From DASQHY01 sp035602605 (GTDB lineage Bacteria > Acidobacteriota > Terriglobia > Acidiferrales > UBA7541): a stretch of 49,205 nt of DNA. The stretch lies in contig DATNLZ010000141.1 in the NCBI GenBank assembly GCA_035602605.1, positions 1-49,205 of the forward strand, given 5' to 3'. Positions 1 to 7,969 of this stretch are shown here, in pieces; position 1 is the first letter of the stretch; every line of letters begins with the position of its first letter. Position numbers and translations under genes: made by a program. Below the pieces are notes generated by a model. That model was not told where the DNA came from, ran no database searches, and saw only the letters and a list, made by a program, of their open reading frames with translations.

Positions 1-1
1 G

Positions 2-109
2 GGGGACGTTTACCTGGACAAGCGCAACAAACACCAACTCACGCGAAACCTGGTTCATCGCTTGGAACGTCTAGGCTACAACGTGACCCTAGAACAGAAA
101 GCGGCATAA
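2..109 (+). CDS. C-terminal fragment, possibly a transposase tail (partial at window edge)
   Basis: An open frame runs from the first bases of the window to a TAA at 107-109 and gives 35 residues. It is basic (several Lys and Arg) and contains TRNLVHRLERLGYNVTL near its end. Tails of this shape (basic helix, then GYxVTL) are common at the ends of transposases, but I cannot name an IS family from 35 residues. The rest of the gene is outside the window. It could also be the end of another basic DNA-binding protein. No terminal inverted repeat is recognisable in the next 100 bases. Confidence 0.35.
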   Translation, partial: GDVYLDKRNKHQLTRNLVHRLERLGYNVTLEQKAA

Positions 110-217
110 ACTCGGCGCACCAACCGAGATTTTCATGACAGGGGTTCCGCCGGAAGGCCGGACGACACCAGCGCTTGGCTTCCACCCTTCTCGTGGATGT
201 GTTATAACTTTTGAGCC

Positions 218-400
218 TTGGAGACGCCTATTTCGAAAGGTGTAATCACCCCGCCATCCTGCCAGAATGAGGTAAAGCAGGTGGCTCCTGAAGTGGCGTC
301 CAATTTCTGCCCCGGCTGCTCGGTGCCGTTGGCGGCGCGAAGTTGCAAGCTTATCTGCCCGGAGTGCGGTTATTACATGTCTTGCTCCGATTTTTACTGA
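218..400 (+). CDS. Small zinc-ribbon protein, 60 aa
   Basis: A TTG-started frame encodes a 60-residue protein. Its second half has two Cys pairs, FCPGC and ICPECG, about 17 residues apart, followed by a further Cys in the tail MSCSDFY. Four cysteines in two CPxC knuckles indicate a structural zinc ribbon. The first half is polar and has no recognisable domain. The function is unknown; such proteins may bind nucleic acid or a partner protein. It lies just upstream of the STAS gene on the same strand, with a hairpin between them. The start is uncertain because there is no strong ribosome binding site before the TTG. Confidence 0.6.
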   Translation: METPISKGVITPPSCQNEVKQVAPEVASNFCPGCSVPLAARSCKLICPECGYYMSCSDFY

Positions 401-440
401 AGCTTTTAACTAAACGTTTTTTCCAAAAGGGCCTGGTGAT

Positions 441-466
441 ACCGCCCATGGATGGCGGTGATTTTT
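441..466 (+). terminator. Candidate intrinsic terminator between the zinc-ribbon and STAS genes
   Basis: ACCGCC (441-446) pairs with GGCGGT (454-459), and the pairing can extend inward through AT/AT with one bulged C. A short T run (462-466) follows. The hairpin lies after the zinc-ribbon stop and about 20 bases before the STAS gene. It could end the upstream transcript or act as a 5' leader hairpin. The T tract is short, so this is tentative. Confidence 0.4.
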
Positions 467-486
467 GATTCTCAGGAGGGTACAAC

Positions 487-831
487 GTGGCACTGAAAAT
501 TACCGAACGCGACGTGAACGGAGTCTCCGTCGTGTCGCTCGACGGGCGCATCGTGCTGGGCGAAGAAAGCAATTCGCTTCGCGAGAAGGTAAAGAGCCTG
601 CTAGCAGCCGGGAAAAAGAAGATTGTGTTGAATATGTCGAACGTGACTTACATCGATAGCGCGGGACTGGGTACGTTGGTTGCCTCGCATCATAGCGCGA
701 AAACACAAGGTTCGGGTCTGCGACTCTCGAACCTCGGGGCGAAATTCCAAGAGGTTTTGCAAGTGACTAAGCTTCTGACGGTCTTTGAGGTGTTCGACTC
801 GGAAACGGCAGCCATTCAAAGCTTCAAGTAG
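487..831 (+). CDS. STAS-domain anti-sigma factor antagonist (SpoIIAA-like)
   Basis: This 114-residue protein is a single STAS domain. The phosphorylation motif YIDSAGLGTL places the acceptor at Ser58, which matches the serine phosphorylated by anti-sigma kinases in SpoIIAA/RsbV proteins. In that family the unphosphorylated form binds the anti-sigma factor and frees the sigma factor, while phosphorylation inactivates it. The GTG start is well supported by AGGAGG seven bases upstream. No anti-sigma kinase or PP2C phosphatase lies nearby, so the partner must be elsewhere. Length is typical for the stand-alone family. Confidence 0.9.
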   Translation: MALKITERDVNGVSVVSLDGRIVLGEESNSLREKVKSLLAAGKKKIVLNMSNVTYIDSAGLGTLVASHHSAKTQGSGLRLSNLGAKFQEVLQVTKLLTVFEVFDSETAAIQSFK

Positions 832-980
832 AAGCGCTGCCGGCCGCGCTAGGATGCAAGGCGCATCGTGTTGGATAAGGTGTTCGAGCGGCGTCTCTTT
901 ATTCCAATGCCCCGTTTCGGCCCGATGAAATCCTCGCACCGTTGATTTCACTTTGAGTGAAGTGGGGTAAGCCTCGGGCT

Positions 981-2348
981 TCACTCCAAACGATAAATCG
1001 TGACTCCGCTCAGGAGCTTGGGATAAAAATCCGTGGATTTCTGTGGCATGACCTCGCCGGCAATCGCAATCTTCACGACCTGCTCGACATCAACAGGATT
1101 CAGGAGAAAGCAAAGTTGAGCAGCGCCGCTATCTACGGCGCTGACTGCCGTTTCCATTTCGCGTTCGTAAGTGACATTTTTTTCGGCGGTTACAGCTTGT
1201 TCGGTAATGCCCAGGCATTTCTCCAGGATAAAACGGTGCAGCAACACAACGTCCAGCTCTCGTTGTGCGGCCGAAATCTCCGGAAGCAGTTTGGCCAAGT
1301 CGGCGTCAGGGAATAGCTCGAGTACAAAAAAGCCCTTCGGAACGTTCGAGCTTTGATCGAGCCCGGCGTAAAGGCCAATGCGCCGTGTGTTAGGCAGTGT
1401 TTTTTTTGCCGACTGCGATGCCAATACATCGCGAAATATCGCATAGGTTGCCGCACGTTCCTGATTATCATGGAACGGGCGCAATTCGGATTTGAAATAA
1501 GGTTTGAGTTTCTGCAAGAGTTTATCGGCACTGAAATCCCTCAGGTTGGATATTACGCGGTGCGTCGGCAAAATGATCAGTCCTTCGGAGCGGGTATTGA
1601 CCAGGGTGATCATCACTTTTTCGTGTGCCGCGTCGCGGTCCACGGTACCGAGGCGAGCGCGGCATTCGTTTCGATAGGTGAGCGCGGTTTCATAACGATG
1701 ATGTCCATCAGCGATCACTAGCGTTTTGTCGCCCAGCAAAGTCCGAATCCGCGCAACGCGCGCGGATTCGGAGACCGGCCACAGGCGGTGATTGACGCCC
1801 AATTCATCGGCCACGTCCATTACCGGCGGGGCGCTTACGACCTCCTCTAAAAGAGAATCTATGTTTCGCTCACCGTCGCTATACAGCATGAATAGCTGGC
1901 CGGTGTGCGCGCGGGTATGACGCAATAGTTCGAGGCGGTCGGCCTTGGGTGCCGCAAGGGTCTGTTCATGGCGGAAAACAATTCCGGCGGAATAATCTTC
2001 AATGCGCGCAAGCGTGATCAAGCCGCGCCGCACGTGGCGCTCGGGAGTTTGCGGTAGCGCGAACTCCTGCTCATACACGTAAAAGGAAGGTGCCGGCTCG
2101 CGCACCAGGACGCCGCCGGCAATCCAGTTGTCGAGAGCTTCAGCAGCGCGGGTATAAACATTGTTCTGCGGAGAGTCACCGGGAAGCGCGCAGCCTTTCT
2201 CAATGGCAATCAGGTTGTGCGGATCAGCATCGTAATACTTCTGCTGCATCGCGGGCGTGATTTTGTCGTAGGGGTGCGTAAGAACTCTCTGTAGATTGAC
2301 GCGCGATGGATTGTATCGATATCCGTGAAATGAAAAGATGTCGGCCAT
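981..2348 (-). CDS. DUF1015 family protein
   Basis: This 455-residue protein has the landmarks of the DUF1015 family: PYDKI at 26-30, HEQT at 127-130, and the signature ADGHHRYETAL at 213-223. The family is widespread in bacteria, sometimes near serine or central metabolism genes, but its biochemical activity is not established to my knowledge. The conserved Asp/His/His/Arg cluster suggests a metal- or phosphate-binding pocket, which is inference. The ATG start is preceded by a strong AGAGGAG. It is convergent with the STAS gene and divergent from the HAD phosphatase. No signal peptide or membrane segment is visible. Confidence 0.85.
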   Translation of the reverse strand: MADIFSFHGYRYNPSRVNLQRVLTHPYDKITPAMQQKYYDADPHNLIAIEKGCALPGDSPQNNVYTRAAEALDNWIAGGVLVREPAPSFYVYEQEFALPQTPERHVRRGLITLARIEDYSAGIVFRHEQTLAAPKADRLELLRHTRAHTGQLFMLYSDGERNIDSLLEEVVSAPPVMDVADELGVNHRLWPVSESARVARIRTLLGDKTLVIADGHHRYETALTYRNECRARLGTVDRDAAHEKVMITLVNTRSEGLIILPTHRVISNLRDFSADKLLQKLKPYFKSELRPFHDNQERAATYAIFRDVLASQSAKKTLPNTRRIGLYAGLDQSSNVPKGFFVLELFPDADLAKLLPEISAAQRELDVVLLHRFILEKCLGITEQAVTAEKNVTYEREMETAVSAVDSGAAQLCFLLNPVDVEQVVKIAIAGEVMPQKSTDFYPKLLSGVTIYRLE

Positions 2349-2513
2349 AAACTCCTCTTTGATGCAGATGCGGATCGTGCGTTCTTATTTTACGCATAGT
2401 GCAGGTGAAAGCCGAGCGAAGAGAGCGGGTCGTTCGTGCAACGGCTTGTACTACAATAGTTGGCTCAGCATTTGTGAGGGACACTATGAAGGATCCACAA
2501 GGAAACGGCATTA

Positions 2514-3245
2514 GTGGCTGATCTCTCGGCGGTACGCGCTATCGTGTTTGATCTGGACGGGACGCTCATCGATTCCAAGGATGACCTCATTCTCTCCGTC
2601 AACGCGACTCTGGTGAACCTTGGTCGGCCTTCCCTGCCTGACGAACAAATTGCGAGTTATATCGGCCAAGGCGCCCCCACATTGATTCGCCGCGCTCTCG
2701 GCGATGGTGCGACCGATCAAGAATGCCGGCGTGGGCTCGATTTTTTCCTGGCCTACTACGAGACGCATAAGATGGATCACACCGCGCTTTATCCAGGCGT
2801 TCTGGAAGGGCTCGAGCAACTTGCCGAATTTCCGCTGGCCATTCTAACGAACAAGCCTGCGCGAATTACGCTCCGAATTGTGCAGGAATTGAACCTGGCG
2901 AATTTATTTCGAGTGATTTATGGCGGGAACAGCTTCTCGACCAAGAAACCCGATCCGCTGGGAATGAACACGATTTTGGAGGAGCTTGGCGTAGCGTCTC
3001 GGGAGGCAGTGCTGGTCGGCGATTCGGAAATTGATGTGCAAACGGCGCGAAATGCAGGCTCCCTGGCTGGTACAGTCACTTATGGATTTGGCGTGCACCG
3101 CCTCGACGAATTTCCACCGGATTTTTTCTTGCGCAGTCTGACGGATTTGGCGCGAATGCTACGGCACAGCAGCTCAGCCGTTCCGGTCGAAGACCCTAGA
3201 TACCCGCAGACACATCCAAGACATAGGCGACCTGGTCGACCGTAA
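2514..3245 (+). CDS. gph: HAD-superfamily phosphatase, phosphoglycolate phosphatase-like
   Basis: The 243-residue protein carries all HAD motifs. Motif I is FDLDGTLIDS with nucleophile Asp13 and acid/base Asp15. Motif II is LTNKP with Thr112. Lys145 lies in KKPDP, and motif IV is VGDSEID with Asp170 and Asp174. A helical cap between motifs I and II fits the Gph/PGP subfamily, which removes phosphate from 2-phosphoglycolate. Substrate assignment within this group is only probable; pyrophosphatase or other small phosphatase roles are possible. The GTG start follows AAGGA at 10 bases. The last 50 bases overlap the 3' end of the convergent propeller gene, and the C-terminal ~25 residues (Pro/Arg/His rich) look like read-through tail. 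Confidence 0.8.
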   Translation: MADLSAVRAIVFDLDGTLIDSKDDLILSVNATLVNLGRPSLPDEQIASYIGQGAPTLIRRALGDGATDQECRRGLDFFLAYYETHKMDHTALYPGVLEGLEQLAEFPLAILTNKPARITLRIVQELNLANLFRVIYGGNSFSTKKPDPLGMNTILEELGVASREAVLVGDSEIDVQTARNAGSLAGTVTYGFGVHRLDEFPPDFFLRSLTDLARMLRHSSSAVPVEDPRYPQTHPRHRRPGRP

Positions 3246-5442
3246 GCACGAAGAGCCGCTTGCCATCAGCGGCGAAGTGGGCATACACGACTGCGCTCGG
3301 AAAACGATACATGGAGCGCTTCTGAAATTTAGCAAGGTCATACAACGTTACAGTTGCGGCGCCATCGGTCAGGCCCAACAATGCGCTTTCTGGAGAGATC
3401 GCCGGGTAGTAGCCAAACGCTCGACCTTTTTCCTCTCCGCTCGTAAGAGAATAGATCACCAGACGATTTGCATCTCTGGTCGTAATCAGCCAGTCCCCGC
3501 CAGCGAAGGCCGAATCGAAGCGGTCCGGCCCAGCTGCATTTTGGACGACGACCCCGCTGAGAGCTTTGCCGGTGCGCGCATCAACGACTTCGAAGAACGA
3601 GTCTTGCGCCTGGAGTCTTGCCTGTTGCAAACGTTCGCGCGCGAAAGGAGTGCGGCTGGCGGCCGCCCGCGCACCGGGGCTTTCAGCGCGCCAAGCCAGG
3701 ACAACTCGATCGCCTTGGGGATTGGCGAATGGGATCGGTACTCCTGATTCGAGCACGCGAGACCAGAGGATCGAGCCGGTTTTGACGTCGAGGACTTGCA
3801 AAATAGAATTGAATGACACGGTTTGAGAAGGTTGGCGGAAGATTCGCAGGACTACGGGGCCGGACGATATGTTTTGTTCCGTGGGCTGTTCATCGTTGCT
3901 GTTAGCTTTGCCTGCAGCAGCGGCGTCGGCCGGGTCAGCGCCGACTGGAATGGGCCAGTTAATAAGTTGACGAGCGAATCGATTGGAGTTGTTAGGTGCA
4001 GATGACGGAGGCGTACCCACGAAGGAACGATTCATTTTTTCGGTTCGCGCGGGAAGGTTGCCATGCCGCGGAAATTGGAGATAGCAGGAGAGTGCATCTT
4101 CGCACCAGGCTCCAACAAGGTCAGGGTAAGAACTCAGGCGGTTCCCAGTGGTCAAATCCCAAGCGGCGGCTTGACCCGCGGCCGAAATAATCAGGGTGCG
4201 AAGGTCGGGTGAAACTGTAGCAACACGCAAGGGAGCGAGAGGGGCGCGCGGAAGGGCTAAGCTTCTTCGGGGCTCACGTTCGCCAGGGTATAAAATTGAG
4301 ACCACTCCGTCGGCAGACACTCCCACGGTTTCGTCGCCAGAAAAATCCATCGCAGCCTGGGGTGGAACTTTCACGGTACGTCTTGATTCGAGATCGAATG
4401 CATGTACACCTTCCATGTCAGGTTCACGAAAAACAAGATAGCGAGTGTCGCTGGCCGTACCCGCCGGAGTCCCGGTAATTGGCAGCTTCTCGACCTCGCG
4501 GCCGCTGGGGAATGACAACAGGGTTGGGCTGAGCTTATTCTCAGGACCTGAAGCCGCAATTGTTTCCGACGTGATGAAATGCATCGCCGCGTCCAGCCCG
4601 CGGCGGAGAGAGCCGCCGATGGATACTTTTGTATTCGACGTTAGATCCACCGCGACGGCATCACGACTAGGGTCGGCTAACAGAAAAAATTTATTATTCG
4701 GCGAAAAATCCATATGCTGGGACACCTTCGTTTGGTCAAATATAGGTTGGGGTGATCTGGCCCAAGAGTAGCCGATTGGCTCCGCAAATGCGCTTCCGCG
4801 AGGACGCGAAATCGGGTACCAACGCATAAGCTTCAATTTAGGGACTTTCAAAGAATCTGAGAAAATCTCTTCTCCGGAAGTCACGCGGTAAAGATGCAGA
4901 TCGAGGCGCGGACCCTCGCACGCGAGCAACTCCCCATCCCGCGATAACAAAGTGCCCGGGCAGCCTTCCTTGACGTCGAGCTGTTTTTGGCCAATGGGCT
5001 GGCCGCTCGGAAGATTCCATCTGCCAACAAGTCCATTCCGTAAAGCAATGAGTAACGAGCTGGAATCCGCGGCGAAGCGCGCGGGAGACGCTTCACGCGC
5101 CGGTAGCCAAAAAAGCAGGGCCAACGGCTGCTGCGTCAATAGATAAACGCCGACCGCATCCTGGACAAGAATATACGTTCCGCTGGGACTGAAACGAACC
5201 TGCTGAACACCACTTCGCAGAGAGGGGTTCAAAGGAGTTTTCGATACTAGACCGGCGAGGCTCTCGACTATATTGTTGTCAGCTTGAGGTGCAGATTGTT
5301 GCAGTATCTGAGATTGCCGTGGCTCGGCAGATTGTGGTGCAGGAGCAGATTGCTGTCGGGCTATTGCGGTGCCAGTAGCCAAAAGCGATCCGGCAATTCC
5401 CGCTGCAACCAAGGCTGGAAGTAGCAGAACGTAAACGCGCAT
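3196..5442 (-). CDS. Secreted WD40/PQQ-like beta-propeller protein
   Basis: The 748-residue protein starts with a clear signal peptide (MRVYVLLLPALVAAG, cleavage probably near residue 28) and a Gln/Pro/Ser-rich linker to about residue 55. The rest consists of repeated propeller-like blades with phrases such as VRFSPSGTYIL, DFSPNNKFFLLAD and FAADGKRLFVLTV, typical of WD40-like periplasmic repeats. No catalytic motif is visible. Such proteins are usually exported and serve as binding scaffolds; the partner here is unknown. It is convergent with gph, overlapping it by 50 bases. The ribosome binding site is weak (GGGGTG). Confidence 0.7.
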   Translation of the reverse strand: MRVYVLLLPALVAAGIAGSLLATGTAIARQQSAPAPQSAEPRQSQILQQSAPQADNNIVESLAGLVSKTPLNPSLRSGVQQVRFSPSGTYILVQDAVGVYLLTQQPLALLFWLPAREASPARFAADSSSLLIALRNGLVGRWNLPSGQPIGQKQLDVKEGCPGTLLSRDGELLACEGPRLDLHLYRVTSGEEIFSDSLKVPKLKLMRWYPISRPRGSAFAEPIGYSWARSPQPIFDQTKVSQHMDFSPNNKFFLLADPSRDAVAVDLTSNTKVSIGGSLRRGLDAAMHFITSETIAASGPENKLSPTLLSFPSGREVEKLPITGTPAGTASDTRYLVFREPDMEGVHAFDLESRRTVKVPPQAAMDFSGDETVGVSADGVVSILYPGEREPRRSLALPRAPLAPLRVATVSPDLRTLIISAAGQAAAWDLTTGNRLSSYPDLVGAWCEDALSCYLQFPRHGNLPARTEKMNRSFVGTPPSSAPNNSNRFARQLINWPIPVGADPADAAAAGKANSNDEQPTEQNISSGPVVLRIFRQPSQTVSFNSILQVLDVKTGSILWSRVLESGVPIPFANPQGDRVVLAWRAESPGARAAASRTPFARERLQQARLQAQDSFFEVVDARTGKALSGVVVQNAAGPDRFDSAFAGGDWLITTRDANRLVIYSLTSGEEKGRAFGYYPAISPESALLGLTDGAATVTLYDLAKFQKRSMYRFPSAVVYAHFAADGKRLFVLTVDQVAYVLDVSAGI

Positions 5443-5540
5443 CGTCGTTCACCCCGATCAAGAGCGACAATACTGGGCAATTCCAAATTAGCACTGCGGG
5501 CGGCTCAGCGCAATTTGCAAGCTGGGCTGTCGGCCTTGAC

Positions 5541-6692
5541 TTGCCTTCCGCATCTCGACTTGGCAGACTGGGCCGCGTGATTGTCGGCCTTTTTCCTGAG
5601 CTTGACGCGCCCGGCGGTATCCAGCTCGCCGGTAGGCATATTGCGGCCGTGATGAATGCGTTTGCGCGCGAACGCAGCCTGCACTACGACTTTTTGAGTC
5701 TCAACGATCCACCTGGCGCTCACACACTAACTGTCGCCGGGGAAACAATTGCATTCCGGGGCTTCGGTCGATCAAAATTAAAATTTGCCGCTGCGGCCAT
5801 GAGGACAACGTCGCGCGGGGCGCAAATGGTTCTTGCGGCACATCCGAATTTCGCTCCCCTAGCGCAAGCCATGAAGGTGATTCGGCCTCGACTGCGTTCG
5901 ATCATTTGCATACATGGTGTGGAGGTGTGGGAGCCACTGGCGACGCTGCGACGCTGGTCATTGCGGCGCGCCAACTTGATACTGGCGCCGAGCCGGGACA
6001 CTATCGAGCGAGCCGCTCGCGCGCAGAACCTTTCAACAAAAAAAATCCGACGCCTTCCTTGGGGTCTTGATCCGCAATTTGCCGCCCGCGCGGCCGGCTC
6101 CCGAGCGCAACCGGCAATTCCTGCAGGATATCCGGGTGGACGCGTGATTCTGTCCGTGGGGCGCTGGAACTCCGGCGAGCGATATAAGGGAATGGATCAT
6201 TTGATTGCGGCGCTGCCACGATTGCTCATCGATTTTCCCGAGCTTCATCTGGTAGCCGTGGGCGATGGAGACGACCGCGAATGGCTCGAGAATCTGGCCG
6301 AAGGGAATGGAGTAGCGCGTCACGTGCATTTCCTGAGTGGGCTTTCACAGGATGAACTCGCAGCGTGGTACTCGGCCTGCGAAGTTTTTGCATTGCCAAG
6401 CCGCGGCGAAGGATTCGGGCTCGTTTATTTGGAAGCGATGGCCTATGGCAAGCCTGTTATTGCCGGGGCGCAAGGGGGTGCGCCGGAAATTGTGGAGGAC
6501 GGCGTTACCGGTTACGTCGTTCCCCACGGCGACTTGCCGCAACTCGCGACAGCCCTGGCTGCCCTTCTCGGTGATGCCGAGTTGCGTCAAAAGATGGGTG
6601 TGCGCGGGCAAGCTCGCGTCCAGCGGGAATTCCTATTCGCGCAATTCTCGAAATCGCTGAAAAAACTTCTACGAGAGCAATGCGAGTTCTGA
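5541..6692 (+). CDS. Glycosyltransferase family 4 (first of three in the locus)
   Basis: The 383-residue protein has the two-domain GT-B layout. The N-terminal half begins VGLFPELDAPGGIQ, the acceptor side. The C-terminal half carries the nucleotide-sugar motif RGEGFGLVYLEA, an EX7E pair at about Glu290 and Glu298. This marks a retaining GT4 enzyme acting on the cytoplasmic face. The donor and acceptor cannot be read from sequence. The annotated start is TTG; an in-frame GTG at 5577 gives the more usual opening (M)IVGLFPEL and may be the true start. It opens the one-directional polysaccharide run, and its stop overlaps the next glycosyltransferase by 13 bases, which suggests translational coupling. 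Confidence 0.85.
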   Translation: MPSASRLGRLGRVIVGLFPELDAPGGIQLAGRHIAAVMNAFARERSLHYDFLSLNDPPGAHTLTVAGETIAFRGFGRSKLKFAAAAMRTTSRGAQMVLAAHPNFAPLAQAMKVIRPRLRSIICIHGVEVWEPLATLRRWSLRRANLILAPSRDTIERAARAQNLSTKKIRRLPWGLDPQFAARAAGSRAQPAIPAGYPGGRVILSVGRWNSGERYKGMDHLIAALPRLLIDFPELHLVAVGDGDDREWLENLAEGNGVARHVHFLSGLSQDELAAWYSACEVFALPSRGEGFGLVYLEAMAYGKPVIAGAQGGAPEIVEDGVTGYVVPHGDLPQLATALAALLGDAELRQKMGVRGQARVQREFLFAQFSKSLKKLLREQCEF

Positions 6693-7900
6693 ACGTTACC
6701 GAAACCTATTATCCGTTTCTGAAATGGGGCGGTCCGCCAGTGAAAGTGCGTGCGCTTTCTCGTGGCTTGGCCGCACGCCACCACCATGTAACCGTGCTGA
6801 CCGCTGACTTTGGGATTGCCGATTCCCAAGGATTCGATTCTGAAAAAAAAGATGCGCGAATGGAGCACACGCCACTCGGCTGGCGAATGGAAGAGAGCGG
6901 AGTCGAGACCATTTATTTGCCTAGCCTGTTGCGATATCGCGCGTTGACCTGGAATCCCGGGGTTGGCAAATTTTGCCGTGAACGGCTTGGTGAGTTTGAT
7001 GCTGTACACATTTTTGGGCTCTATGATTTGTTGGGCCCGGCGGTAGCTGCGGCTTGCAAGCGGCGAACTGTGCCTTATGTGCTCGAACCGATCGGGATGT
7101 TTCGGCCGATCGTGCGAAAACTTTGGTTGAAGCGTTTGTATCACCGCTGGGTGGGCGGGGCGATGATTCGAGGGTGCGAGCGTATGATTGCGACGTCGCG
7201 GCAAGAGTTTGAAGAATTGGCCGCTGAAGATGTACCAGTCGAAAAACTTATTGTACGCCGCAATGGTGTCTACGTGCCGGATACTTTACCCGAGGCGGGG
7301 ACATTCCGACGACAGTGGAATCTAGCTTCTGAAACGACAGTGATCCTGTTTCTCGGCCGTCTGGTGGGAAAAAAAAGTCCCGGCCTATTGCTGGAGGCGT
7401 TTGCGCGCTGGCGTAAGATTCAGTCGAACCGATCAGATGCACGCCTGGTTTTTGCTGGACCGCAAGAGAATGACGGAACGCGCGCTAAGTTGGAGACCCT
7501 TGCAGGGCAGCTGGGAGTGCAGGGCGAGGTGCTTTACACCGGGCCGCTGTTTGGTGACCACAAGTGGGCGGCCTATCGCGACGCGGATGTTTTTGTCCTG
7601 CCCTCGCAGAACGAAAATTTCGGGAACACCGCAGCCGAAGCGATTGCTTGTGGGACGCCGGCAATCATTACTGAGAATTGCGGGATTGCGCCTCTCGTGG
7701 GGCCGCGAGCCGGCGTCATCGTAAAGCACAACGTCGACTCCTTGGCAGAGGCGCTCGACGCGGTTCTTGGAGATAAGCGACTGTATGCTCGTCTCGCAAA
7801 CGGATGTGCGGAAGTGACGCGTTCGCTCGGGTGGGATGAGCCGATTGCTGAAATGGAAGCCCTTTACAAGACGCTGGCCCTCAAAAAGCGGCGGACATGA
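6680..7900 (+). CDS. Glycosyltransferase family 4 (second)
   Basis: The 406-residue protein begins MRVLNVTETYYPFLKWGGPP, a usual GT4 N-terminus with the glycine-rich acceptor loop. The donor-binding half has LPSQNENFGNTAAEA, an EX7E pair at about Glu312 and Glu320, followed by GTPAIIT. It is predicted to add one sugar to a lipid-linked exopolysaccharide intermediate. The start overlaps the end of the preceding glycosyltransferase by 13 bases, so the two are likely co-translated. Its specificity is unknown. Confidence 0.87.
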   Translation: MRVLNVTETYYPFLKWGGPPVKVRALSRGLAARHHHVTVLTADFGIADSQGFDSEKKDARMEHTPLGWRMEESGVETIYLPSLLRYRALTWNPGVGKFCRERLGEFDAVHIFGLYDLLGPAVAAACKRRTVPYVLEPIGMFRPIVRKLWLKRLYHRWVGGAMIRGCERMIATSRQEFEELAAEDVPVEKLIVRRNGVYVPDTLPEAGTFRRQWNLASETTVILFLGRLVGKKSPGLLLEAFARWRKIQSNRSDARLVFAGPQENDGTRAKLETLAGQLGVQGEVLYTGPLFGDHKWAAYRDADVFVLPSQNENFGNTAAEAIACGTPAIITENCGIAPLVGPRAGVIVKHNVDSLAEALDAVLGDKRLYARLANGCAEVTRSLGWDEPIAEMEALYKTLALKKRRT

Positions 7901-7937
7901 CGCGAACTCGCCTGCAGATATTGTCGCGCAGATGTAG

Positions 7938-7962
7938 CTCTATCACCGAGTCCGCGATAGAG
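7938..7962 (+). other. Perfect 7-bp inverted repeat just before the asparagine-synthase start
   Basis: CTCTATC (7938-7944) and GATAGAG (7956-7962) form a perfect 7-base stem with an 11-base loop, ending seven bases before the GTG start at 7970. No other ribosome binding site is visible, so the stem covers the region where one would lie. It could modulate translation or be an operator. There is no T run, so it is not an obvious terminator. Tentative. Confidence 0.4.
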
Positions 7963-7969
7963 TAACGAT

